Origin: JAVBMJ01 sp031551275
Lineage (GTDB): Bacteria; Bacteroidota; Bacteroidia; Bacteroidales; Rikenellaceae
Length of the DNA stretch: 64,000 bases
Assembly: GCA_031551275.1 (NCBI GenBank)
Contig: JAVBNX010000007.1
Location: 1-64,000 of the forward strand
Direction of reading: 5' to 3'
Of the stretch, positions 27,339-34,721 are shown one piece after another; positions within the stretch are counted from its first letter, which is position 1, and every line of letters starts with the position of its first letter. The position numbers were made by a program, and so were the translations under genes. The notes beneath the pieces were generated by a model. It was given only the letters and a program-made list of their open reading frames with translations, had not been told where the DNA came from and made no database searches.

Positions 27339-27350
27339 AAAATAAGGAAA

Positions 27351-27986
27351 ATGCAAACACCCTCGCCCGAGACCATCGCCGGAATGCTGTTACAAATTAA
27401 GGCAATTAAACTCAATCCGGCAAATCCCTTTACCTGGGCCTCCCAATGGCGTTCGCCCATCTATTGCGACAACCGCAAAGTGTTGTCCCACGTCGAGGCC
27501 CGCAACCTGGTCGCCGACGGGCTGGCAGAGACCGTTAAAAAGCTCTACCCCAATGCCGAAGTGGTGGCCGGGGTGGCTACGGGAGCCATCGCCCACGGGG
27601 TGCTGGTCGCCGAGCGGCTGGGGCTGCCCTTTATCTACGTGCGCTCCTCGCCCAAATCCCACGGGATGGGCAACCAGATCGAGGGGGAGTGGCAGAAGGG
27701 GGCCAAAGTGGTCGTGATCGAGGACCTGATCTCCACCGGGGGCAGCAGCATATCGGCCGTTGAGGCCCTCCGGGACGGGGGATGCGACGTGGCGGGCATG
27801 GTGGCCATCTTCAGCTACGGCTTCGACGCGGCCACCGAGAACTTCGCCCGCGCGGATGTGAAGGTCGATACCCTGTGCAACTACAACGCGCTGATCAAGA
27901 AGGCCGCCGAGGCGGGGTATGTGACTGCCGGCCAACTCGACACGCTGGCCGAATGGAGGACCGACCCGGCCAACTGGGGGAGATAA
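27351..27986 (+). CDS. pyrE: Orotate phosphoribosyltransferase
   Basis: 211 aa, normal length. Converts orotate and PRPP to OMP in pyrimidine synthesis. The PRPP-binding motif is VVVIEDLISTGGSS (about residues 122-135), with YVRSSPKSHGMGNQIEG as the catalytic loop upstream and TWASQWRSPIYCDNRK as the N-terminal substrate region. First of four closely packed genes: SRPBCC starts 5 bases after its stop, then a GNAT and murF. Confidence 0.96.
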   Translation: MQTPSPETIAGMLLQIKAIKLNPANPFTWASQWRSPIYCDNRKVLSHVEARNLVADGLAETVKKLYPNAEVVAGVATGAIAHGVLVAERLGLPFIYVRSSPKSHGMGNQIEGEWQKGAKVVVIEDLISTGGSSISAVEALRDGGCDVAGMVAIFSYGFDAATENFARADVKVDTLCNYNALIKKAAEAGYVTAGQLDTLAEWRTDPANWGR

Positions 27987-27991
27987 CTACT

Positions 27992-28450
27992 ATGGAAAAA
28001 TACGAAAGCAAACAGGTCACCGTCGCCCGCCCAGCCGATCAACTCTTCGCCGTGGTAACCGATTTCCGGCTCTTCGGGCCCGTGGTGCAGGACAAGGTCG
28101 AGGCGTGGGAGGCGACTCAGGACGAGTGCAGCTTCCGGGTCCAGGGCTTCGTGATCCGGCTGCGGATCGAAGAGGCCGAGCCCTGCAAGATGGTCAAGAT
28201 CGTCTCGGCGGAGGGCACGCCCATACAGTTCGCCTTCTGGATCCAGATGGCGGCGCTGGATGGGAACACGACCCGTGTGAAACTTACCCTGCACATCGAA
28301 TTGAACTTTATGCTCAAGATGATGATCGGGGGCAAGATCCAGGAGGCGCTCGACACGATGGCCGACCAGTTGGCCCAGGCAAGCAATTTTCCGGAGGGGA
28401 CCTTTCCCGGGGGCGGCTTCACAAACACGCCCTCCGGCCCGGTCAATTAA
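27992..28450 (+). CDS. SRPBCC-fold protein
   Basis: 152 aa. Start MEKYESKQVTVARPADQLFAVVTDF is typical of START/polyketide-cyclase-like (SRPBCC) proteins, with VKLTLHIELN strands and a final helix (KIQEALDTMADQLAQA). These bind hydrophobic ligands; nothing tells which. No signal peptide, so cytoplasmic. Widely found next to pyrE in Bacteroidales, as here, without known functional link. Confidence 0.82.
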   Translation: MEKYESKQVTVARPADQLFAVVTDFRLFGPVVQDKVEAWEATQDECSFRVQGFVIRLRIEEAEPCKMVKIVSAEGTPIQFAFWIQMAALDGNTTRVKLTLHIELNFMLKMMIGGKIQEALDTMADQLAQASNFPEGTFPGGGFTNTPSGPVN

Positions 28451-28460
28451 AGCGATCGTT

Positions 28461-28895
28461 ATGGATTACACCATTACCCGTCCCGAGGCCTGCACCGAGG
28501 AGTTGCGCCTGGCCGTCGAAGAATTGACCGGCCAGTTGAGGGGTTGCCCCCAGACGATCGGCGGCGATCTGCTCGCCCGCATCCTGGCAGATCCCGCCTC
28601 CCGGCTCTACGTGTTGCGCGACGGGTCGGGCGCGATCGCGGGGATGCTTACCCTGGGGCTTTACAGCTCGCCCACGGGGGTCAAGGCGTGGATCGAGGAT
28701 GTGGCCGTGGACGCTGTCCACCGGGGCAAGGGCTACGGCAGGACGTTGGTCGAATATGCCGTGCAAGAGGCACGCGAGGCCGGCGCCAACACCCTTTCGC
28801 TCACATCGCGCTCCGAGCGGGTGGCGGCCAACGAGCTCTACCGCTCGATGGGGTTCGAAGTACAGCAGACCAATTTTTATAAAATGCGGTTCTGA
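28461..28895 (+). CDS. GNAT N-acetyltransferase
   Basis: 144 aa, a single GNAT domain. The acetyl-CoA motif is VHRGKGYGRTLVEYAV (about residues 76-91), preceded by AWIEDVAVD and followed by LTSRSERVAANELYRSMGF, a pattern seen in RimI-like small-molecule or protein acetylases. Substrate unknown. Its TGA shares one base with the murF ATG, so translation is probably coupled. Confidence 0.88.
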   Translation: MDYTITRPEACTEELRLAVEELTGQLRGCPQTIGGDLLARILADPASRLYVLRDGSGAIAGMLTLGLYSSPTGVKAWIEDVAVDAVHRGKGYGRTLVEYAVQEAREAGANTLSLTSRSERVAANELYRSMGFEVQQTNFYKMRF

Positions 28896-30154
28896 TGGAT
28901 TGCATCGAAAAGATATACGCCCTGTTGGGCCCTGTGCCGTCGGTTTCGACCGACAGCCGCAGCATCGCCCCGGGGTCGGTCTTCTTCGCCCTGAAAGGGG
29001 AGAATTTCAACGGCAACCTATACGCCGTCCAGGCGCTCGAAAAGGGTGCTCAGGCGGTCGTGGTGGACGATCCGGGAGTTTACGCTTCGATACAGGGCGA
29101 CCCGAGGGTAATTCTGGTGGGCGATACCCTGGAGGCCTTGCAGCAGGTAGCCGCCCTGCACCGCAAGACATTGGGCGTCCCGATCCTCGCCATCACGGGA
29201 TCGAACGGCAAGACCACCACCAAGGAGCTTATCTCGAGGGTCCTGTCCCAAAAATTCCGCGTAAGCGTAACGGCGGGCAACCTGAACAACCACATCGGCG
29301 TACCGTTAACCCTGCTGGCGATGACCCCGCAGACCGAAATGGGCGTGGTGGAGATGGGGGCCAGCGCCCAGGGCGAGATCGCCGCGCTGTGCCGGATCGC
29401 CGCGCCGGATTACGGGCTGATTACCAACATCGGCCGCTCCCATCTTGAGGGTTTCGGCGGTCCCGGGGGCGTGATGAAGGGCAAAGGGGAGCTTTTCGAT
29501 TGGCTGGACGCGCACAAAGGGACGGCTTTTTGTTTTCAGGACGACCTTCTCTTAAAGGAGCTCGCCGCCCTGCATCCGGGGTTGAAGACGATCCCTTACG
29601 CCAAATCCGAGGCCGCGGGGATGGAAACCTCGCTGATCGGGGAGTACAACCGCTCCAACATCGCCGCCGCCGTGGCCGTGGGCCGCTATTTCGGGGTGGG
29701 GGAGGATGCGATAAAGGATGCCGTGGCCGGGTATCGGCCCGACAACCACCGCTCCCAGCGGATTGAGACCGGGCGCAACGTACTGATCGCCGACTGCTAC
29801 AACGCCAACCCGACGAGTATGCGGGCGGCCATAGAAAATTTTATCGCCCAGGACGCTCCCCCGGGCCTGGACAAAATGTTGATCCTGGGCCAGATGAACG
29901 AACTGGGCGACTGGAGCCGCGACGAGCACGGCGCGATATTGGAGTTGGTGGCGGGTTCGGGTATCCCGGACGTTTACCTGGTCGGGGAGAAGTTCGCCGA
30001 GGCGGCCGGCGGGAAGTACCCAGATTTCAGGCTGTTCGACAATGTGGAGCAGCTCCGTGTCTTTTTCGAGCCGGATAACCTCCCCGGGGGGAAGTACATC
30101 CTGGTCAAAGGCTCCAACTCGATCCGGCTCGCCACGTTGCTTCCGATCCTGTAA
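28895..30154 (+). CDS. murF: UDP-N-acetylmuramoyl-tripeptide--D-alanyl-D-alanine ligase
   Basis: 419 aa. Adds D-Ala-D-Ala to UDP-MurNAc-tripeptide in the cytoplasm, completing the peptidoglycan precursor. Mur-ligase hallmarks are the ATP loop ITGSNGKTTTKELI, the GVVEMGASAQGEIA region, the MurF-typical VLIADCYNANPTSMRAA and ILGQMNELG, and the C-terminal LVKGSNSI. It lies outside a dcw cluster. Its stop touches that of the phage-like spanin gene, with no gap between the converging genes. Confidence 0.96.
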   Translation: MDCIEKIYALLGPVPSVSTDSRSIAPGSVFFALKGENFNGNLYAVQALEKGAQAVVVDDPGVYASIQGDPRVILVGDTLEALQQVAALHRKTLGVPILAITGSNGKTTTKELISRVLSQKFRVSVTAGNLNNHIGVPLTLLAMTPQTEMGVVEMGASAQGEIAALCRIAAPDYGLITNIGRSHLEGFGGPGGVMKGKGELFDWLDAHKGTAFCFQDDLLLKELAALHPGLKTIPYAKSEAAGMETSLIGEYNRSNIAAAVAVGRYFGVGEDAIKDAVAGYRPDNHRSQRIETGRNVLIADCYNANPTSMRAAIENFIAQDAPPGLDKMLILGQMNELGDWSRDEHGAILELVAGSGIPDVYLVGEKFAEAAGGKYPDFRLFDNVEQLRVFFEPDNLPGGKYILVKGSNSIRLATLLPIL

Positions 30155-30754
30155 CTATTTTACTACATTGATGTAGCGGCTGTAAACGATCCTCGAATGG
30201 GGATTGGAGGAGACGATCTCCTGCTGCAAACATCGGGTCCCGCAGCGGATGAACCAAAATTTTTTCGGGACGCGGTGCACGACCTGCGTCAGGGTATCGA
30301 CCGAGGTAAACTCTCCGCTGAACTCCCCGCCTGCGGCCACCCCCTCGAAGGCGATGTGGGGGTCGCGGTAGGAGATCTTTGCGGCGGGTATCCAAACGGT
30401 GTCCCTTAAAACCAGGGTGTCCCGAACAGGCGCGGCGATATTGACCCGGGTAACCACGCTGTTTTGGGCCACCGTTTCGACCCGCTTGAGCTTGATCCCC
30501 ATATCTTTGACCAGCGCGTCCAACTCCCGGCATTGCGTTTTGAGCTCGCCGTTCTTCAGCGTCAGGACGGTTACGCTCGCGGCATTGAGGCTGTCGCGCA
30601 GTTGGTAGGTGTGGAGCCGGGCGAGCAGGCCCTCCTGGTTGACGGAGAGCCTGTGCGCCTCGGCTTTCTGCTGCGAGATGGTTTGCAGGGCGGCGATCAG
30701 CCCGATCCCCAAAACCATTACCGAAAGGGTAAGGAAAATCGTGAATTTATACAT
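30155..30754 (-). CDS. Spanin-like membrane coiled-coil protein of the phage head cassette
   Basis: 199 aa. One N-terminal membrane helix (about residues 5-25), then a coiled-coil stretch (SQQKAEAHRLSVNQEG to about 100) and a globular C-terminal part with two Cys (CGTRCLQQ). One helix plus periplasmic coiled coil is the plan of inner-membrane spanins (Rz-like), and its position directly after a holin fits that. No outer-membrane spanin partner was seen. It overlaps the holin stop by 8 bases. Assignment by layout only. Confidence 0.5.
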   Translation of the reverse strand: MYKFTIFLTLSVMVLGIGLIAALQTISQQKAEAHRLSVNQEGLLARLHTYQLRDSLNAASVTVLTLKNGELKTQCRELDALVKDMGIKLKRVETVAQNSVVTRVNIAAPVRDTLVLRDTVWIPAAKISYRDPHIAFEGVAAGGEFSGEFTSVDTLTQVVHRVPKKFWFIRCGTRCLQQEIVSSNPHSRIVYSRYINVVK

Positions 30755-31193
30755 CGGCGCCGCTGTTTTTGCCGGGATCGATCTTTTCTTCGATCTTCTC
30801 CTTCATCACTTTTTTGACCATCCTGAAAACGGGATGCTCCGAGATCTCCGACGCGTTTTCCAGATAGGACCAGAACTCGACCCCGCACACGAACCCGGTA
30901 AAAATGTTGGCGAGCCTGAGTTCCATGAATTTAAGGATGAACTCGTCGATCAGGAAAGCCAGCACGATCCCCGCCATCACAAAGGCCGTTTTGGAGACGG
31001 TGTTCCACGCCTTATCGCTCTCGAAGCCCCAGGCCACCCCGGCTTTGGCGGCGCGTTTGTGGCTGGCGATCACGCCCGTCACGAAATCGATGGCGATAAA
31101 ACACATGGCGCAGACGACCAGCGGCCTGATGGGGGCGAGCACGCCCAAAAGGGCGGCCAGACCGCCCCAGGAGTATTTGATCAGGTTTTCCAT
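30747..31193 (-). CDS. Phage holin-family protein
   Basis: 148 aa. Fits the phage_holin_4 (Cp-1/phi-LC3-like) family: two N-terminal membrane helices around LVVCAMCFIAIDFVTGVIASHKR, then AFVMAGIVLAFLIDEF and IFTGFVCGVEFWSYLENASE, and a charged tail (KKVMKEKIEEKID). Holins permeabilise the inner membrane late in lysis. No endolysin gene accompanies it. Its ATG shares one base with the stop of the DUF6712 gene. Confidence 0.82.
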   Translation of the reverse strand: MENLIKYSWGGLAALLGVLAPIRPLVVCAMCFIAIDFVTGVIASHKRAAKAGVAWGFESDKAWNTVSKTAFVMAGIVLAFLIDEFILKFMELRLANIFTGFVCGVEFWSYLENASEISEHPVFRMVKKVMKEKIEEKIDPGKNSGADV

Positions 31194-31663
31194 CAGAGTA
31201 CGATCCCGCCGTCGAGATTCACGCTTTTAAGGATGTTTTTTTCCGGGTCGTACTCGGGGTAGGCCTCCGGGGCCGCCTCGATGTGGCTGACCGCGCTGCG
31301 CAACAGCACACGGGCCAGCGCGTGAAGGCTTTTGGAAGCCCCCGCTACGGCCGCCGCATCGGCGGGCGCGAGGTTGTCCGTTTTGTGCCGGGCGATCCCG
31401 CCGCTTCCCGCCTGCACGGCCAACGAGGGCAGGCAGAGGTACTTGGCATACAAGGCCAGCGGAATGCGCAGGTACTGGTACAACAGATCGGGGTACTTCC
31501 CTTCCCGGACCGCGTCCAGCAGCTTTTCGCCCAGGACGGGCACAAAAAATTTCTCTTCCGCCGCCAGGATCAGCGACTCGGGAACGACGGCCGGATCGAC
31601 CGCCTCGCTTCCCGCAAAGGCGATCCGTGTTACTTCCAAAGGGGTTATCAAAGGGGTGTTCAT
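31193..31663 (-). CDS. DUF6712-like phage protein (head-tail adaptor candidate)
   Basis: 156 aa, mostly helical. It resembles the small DUF6712 proteins found behind portal genes in Bacteroidales prophages: AEEKFFVPVLGEKLLDAVREG, then LLYQYLRIPLALYAKYLCLP, then ALARVLLRSAVSHIE. Such positions often hold head-completion or connector proteins, but this is inference. It overlaps the portal stop by ATGA. Confidence 0.6.
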   Translation of the reverse strand: MNTPLITPLEVTRIAFAGSEAVDPAVVPESLILAAEEKFFVPVLGEKLLDAVREGKYPDLLYQYLRIPLALYAKYLCLPSLAVQAGSGGIARHKTDNLAPADAAAVAGASKSLHALARVLLRSAVSHIEAAPEAYPEYDPEKNILKSVNLDGGIVL

Positions 31664-32886
31664 TGTGCTGAGAGTTTACTGTTCGACAATTGGGCCAGGT
31701 AGGCCTGCTGGGCGGGCTCTTCGGGGTCGTAATCGAGCCCGTCGGCCTTGCGCGCCTCCCAGATCTTCATGTAGGCGGGCTTGGTGCTGGCCGGGGGGCG
31801 GTTGACGATCTGGAGTGAGGATGTGTCGACCTTGAGGATGTACTCGATCGCCACGCGGATCGGCTCCATAAGCTCCTCCTGCTGCCCGGTGATCATGGTG
31901 TTCAGGGCCACCTCGTACTCGTGCAGCAGCCGCTCGGCGTTGAATCCCGCGCTGTACTCCAACCCGCTCAGCGACCTGAACCAGGAGTGGGCCACCACGA
32001 TATCGCCCAGGGCCTGGTCGTGCAGATCCTTCCAGTCGCCCTCGCTGGTCGAGGTAATGGGCAAAAAGCGCGAGTGGTCGGCCTCGTTGGGGTCGCGGAT
32101 CACGAACATGACCTGCCCGGGCTTGCCCGCGAATTTGGTCTCGGCCGCCTTGACGATCTCGGCCGCCTGGGCCTCGTTGTCGACCGCCCCGTCCAGGAGC
32201 ATGACCCCCGAGAGCTGGAACGAGTTGTCCAGGCGCGAGATGTTCCAGTCGTCGGTCTTGTAGGCGATCGCCGAGACATTCATCCCCGCGACGTAGGAGG
32301 GCACCCCGTAGTGCGAGAAGCCCGGCTCGTACTCCTTGTAGTGGATCACCGAGCGGATGGTCCCGTCGGCGGCCTTCTCGAAGTCGGGGAAGAGGGGCAA
32401 CTGCACGGCCTCGCTCTTTTTGAAGCGCGACCAGTTGTGGTGCATCACGATATGTTTGCCGTCCCTGCCCACCCGGCAGCGCGACGCGTCCTGGTGGAAC
32501 AGCGAGAGGAAGCTCTCCCCGGGGTCGGAGACGACCTCCAGAAAGGCGTTGCCGAAGAGCACCTTGTCCATGGCCAGTTTGTTGAGCACCATGCGCAGGG
32601 ACTCGCCCGAGCCGTTGGCGCAGTCCACCATCTCGGTCAGCTTGGCGCGGCTCTTGTCGAAGGCGAAACCCTTGCCCGAGATGTAGTCCGCCTTGTCGTT
32701 GAGGATGCGGCGGTGGATCGCCGAGCGGCGGGCCAGCGCGGCCAGGGCGAGGGGAAAGAGGTTGTCGTCGCCCCATTTCCAGACCTCCCCGCCCGTTTTT
32801 TGCCGGGGGCCGACGGTAATGAACGACTCGCTCTGGTTGCGGGTTATGAAAACCGTGGTGTTTTTCTTATTTTTTTTCATATTCAT
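31660..32886 (-). CDS. Phage portal protein
   Basis: 408 aa. Portals form the dodecameric ring through which DNA enters and leaves the capsid. Matching features are the N-terminal GGEVWKWGDDNLFPLALAAL, a conserved RRSAIHRRILNDKADYISGKGF, FGNAFLEVVSD, PSYVAGMNVSAIAYKTDDWN, and the C-terminal NTMITGQQEELMEPIRVAIEYIL helix. The frame is complete. A second ATG lies six bases in. It sits 14 bases after an intrinsic terminator, so it depends on read-through or an unseen promoter. Confidence 0.82.
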   Translation of the reverse strand: MNMKKNKKNTTVFITRNQSESFITVGPRQKTGGEVWKWGDDNLFPLALAALARRSAIHRRILNDKADYISGKGFAFDKSRAKLTEMVDCANGSGESLRMVLNKLAMDKVLFGNAFLEVVSDPGESFLSLFHQDASRCRVGRDGKHIVMHHNWSRFKKSEAVQLPLFPDFEKAADGTIRSVIHYKEYEPGFSHYGVPSYVAGMNVSAIAYKTDDWNISRLDNSFQLSGVMLLDGAVDNEAQAAEIVKAAETKFAGKPGQVMFVIRDPNEADHSRFLPITSTSEGDWKDLHDQALGDIVVAHSWFRSLSGLEYSAGFNAERLLHEYEVALNTMITGQQEELMEPIRVAIEYILKVDTSSLQIVNRPPASTKPAYMKIWEARKADGLDYDPEEPAQQAYLAQLSNSKLSAQ

Positions 32887-32900
32887 ATGGGTTAAAAATA

Positions 32901-32927
32901 GGGGAGCCGGTTTTTGGCCGGCTCCCC
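32901..32927 (-). terminator. Intrinsic terminator between capsid genes and portal
   Basis: On the minus strand: perfect 10-bp stem GGGGAGCCGG/CCGGCTCCCC with a 7-base loop, then TATTTTTAA. It follows the 162-aa gene by 10 bases and precedes the portal ATG by 14, inside the cassette. Confidence 0.8.
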
Positions 32928-32937
32928 CTTCGAGACC

Positions 32938-33426
32938 CTAAACGATCTCGACTTCTCCGGTAAAGTCCATCGCGGGCGAGGTGTCCACGGAGGTCATCAC
33001 GATCGTTGTGCGGGGTTGCGAAGCCGGGGATTTGCCGTGGTCGGCGACCGCCTTTTCGATCCGCAGGGGGCGTTCCAGCCCCATCGTGGTTGAGTATCCG
33101 ATGATCCTCGTCTGATGGTCGTTCATTTCGGCGACCGCCACCCATCCCGTGTCGGGCAGGTCGAAGATCCCCTCCAGGGTGATCTCCAGGGTATGGGTGA
33201 CGCTCCGGGCGCCGTTTTTGAGCACCGACCGTTCGGTGTAGAGCGCTTCGTCCTCGACTGTGGTAAGGTTTGCCGCAAGGGCGGCTTCGGGACGAATCTG
33301 CACTCTCTCGACCCGGCCGTGGGGATCGGTCTTGACCGCGACGATTCCGGAGGCCTGTGCCAGGAAGATGGCTTTTATGCCTCCCCTTCCCGCACGGGCG
33401 TGATGATGTGTTCGGGCATCTGCCAT
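32938..33426 (-). CDS. Unknown phage-cassette protein between major capsid and portal
   Basis: 162 aa, no signal peptide or membrane segment. Its middle has the alternating pattern of a small beta-sandwich (ALYTERSVLKNGARSVTHTL, then TGWVAVAEMNDHQTRIIGYS), ending in TSPAMDFTGEVEIV. A head decoration, tail-tube-like or adaptor role is possible, but I do not recognise a family. It begins 11 bases after the capsid gene and is followed by a terminator, so it is co-expressed with the capsid protein. Confidence 0.6.
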   Translation of the reverse strand: MADARTHHHARAGRGGIKAIFLAQASGIVAVKTDPHGRVERVQIRPEAALAANLTTVEDEALYTERSVLKNGARSVTHTLEITLEGIFDLPDTGWVAVAEMNDHQTRIIGYSTTMGLERPLRIEKAVADHGKSPASQPRTTIVMTSVDTSPAMDFTGEVEIV

Positions 33427-33437
33427 CTTACTGACTC

Positions 33438-34412
33438 TTAGAGCTTATACCCCATGGTGATCAGCTCGGGCAACAGGTAGTCGCAACCGGCCATGAAGAT
33501 CGCCCTCTGGCGGTTCTCCATCACGTCGGGGTTGTACCACATCTTGACCTCCGTGCCGGGGTAGTCGGCCGTGTTGACGGCCAGGGCCAGGTTCCTGCGG
33601 TCGGTCAGAATCGCGAACGACTTGGGCATCCCGGCCAGTTCGCTCAAATAGCTGCCCAGTTTGAGGTCGATCACGGGGATACCGCGGTAGCTCAACGACT
33701 CGCGGCCGTTCTGCTTGGCCAGGTAGGCCGCCTCCAGCGATACGCTGTCCAGCGCGTCCTCGTAGCCCGCGTAGAGGTCGGAGCTGACCAGGTAGACCAG
33801 GTTGCCCTGCGATTTGAACTCGCGCAACTGCTCGGGAGCCTGGTCCCAGAGCTTTTTGAAGACCTTTTCGGCCGTCTCGGAGGCTCCGATGACGAAGTTC
33901 TTGATCTCCGTGCCGCCCGCGTCGGTTACCTCGGTCATCAGTTTGGGCAGCAAACCGTCGAAGGTGTTCAGGCCCGATGCGCGCGAGGTGTCGCCCAGCC
34001 AGGCGGTCGCGCGGATGCTCTCTTGCACGGCCTCCTTGAAGATGGCGGTCTCGGCCTCTTCGAGTTCGGTGCCCGACAAATCGTCCAGGTTGACGTCGGC
34101 ACGGGCCGAGATCAGTTCGAAGACCATGTTGAAGTACTCCTCGGCCGAGTAGGCCATTTCGGCCTTGACCCTCGACAGGTTGATGGTCTTCTGGTACTTT
34201 TCGGTCGCCGCCGAGCCGTTCCACCCCCCGGCGGTGTATTTCTGGAGGATGTCGCCCGAACGCTTCCAGAACTGGAGCGTGGTGGGCACGGGCATGTTGT
34301 ACATGATGCGGATACCCAGCGCGTTGGCGTCGGGGCCGGTGAGCATGGGACGGAAGAAAACGGTTTCCAAATCGCGTCCCGAATAGGTTTTTGCTTGTTC
34401 GATCTTACTCAT
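33438..34412 (-). CDS. Phage major capsid protein (HK97-like)
   Basis: 324 aa. The N-terminus carries MLTGPDANALGIRIMYNMP; a helical spine (RVKAEMAYSAEEYFNMVFEL, then ETAIFKEAVQESIRATAWLGD) leads to an A-domain-like half with LVYLVSSDLYAGYEDAL, YRGIPVIDLKLGSYL, SFAILTDRRNLALAV and VKMWYNPDVMENRQRAIFMAGCDYLLPELI. This pattern (target site plus native-state loop) is that of HK97-fold major capsids. It lies directly behind the protease/scaffold gene, the standard order. Frame complete, 18 bases after the upstream stop. Confidence 0.82.
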   Translation of the reverse strand: MSKIEQAKTYSGRDLETVFFRPMLTGPDANALGIRIMYNMPVPTTLQFWKRSGDILQKYTAGGWNGSAATEKYQKTINLSRVKAEMAYSAEEYFNMVFELISARADVNLDDLSGTELEEAETAIFKEAVQESIRATAWLGDTSRASGLNTFDGLLPKLMTEVTDAGGTEIKNFVIGASETAEKVFKKLWDQAPEQLREFKSQGNLVYLVSSDLYAGYEDALDSVSLEAAYLAKQNGRESLSYRGIPVIDLKLGSYLSELAGMPKSFAILTDRRNLALAVNTADYPGTEVKMWYNPDVMENRQRAIFMAGCDYLLPELITMGYKL

Positions 34413-34430
34413 GATAGTTGGTTTAATAGA

Positions 34431-34721
34431 TTATTTAAAACTTTGAGCGTCCATGTCATACGCGCTCTGGTTGGTGGATTTCCCCGCCGCGGCCATCGAG
34501 GGGTCCTCGACCGCTTCGGTGGCGGAGGCTTTGGCCGCGATCTTCGCATTGGCGATCTCCAGTTCGGCGATCCGGTTCTGCAGATCGGCGATCTGCTGCT
34601 GGCTTCCGGAGAGTTTCTCCCCGAGCAGGTCGAGGTCGCTTTCCGACAGGTTCTCCTGTGCGGGATCGGGCCGCAGGCCGATCGTTTCCATCAGGTTTCT
34701 GAGTCTCTTGGATAGGTTCAT
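34431..34721 (-). CDS. Possible free scaffold protein from an internal start
   Basis: The ATG at 34719-34721 opens MNLSKRLRNLMETIG in the same frame, giving 96 aa that contain only the coiled-coil scaffold part. The 20 bases before it are strikingly AT-rich (AAAACACCAATTCAAACTTT) inside a GC-rich gene, as expected of a translation start in Bacteroidetes, where A-rich leaders replace strong Shine-Dalgarno sites. Confidence 0.4.
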   Translation of the reverse strand: MNLSKRLRNLMETIGLRPDPAQENLSESDLDLLGEKLSGSQQQIADLQNRIAELEIANAKIAAKASATEAVEDPSMAAAGKSTNQSAYDMDAQSFK

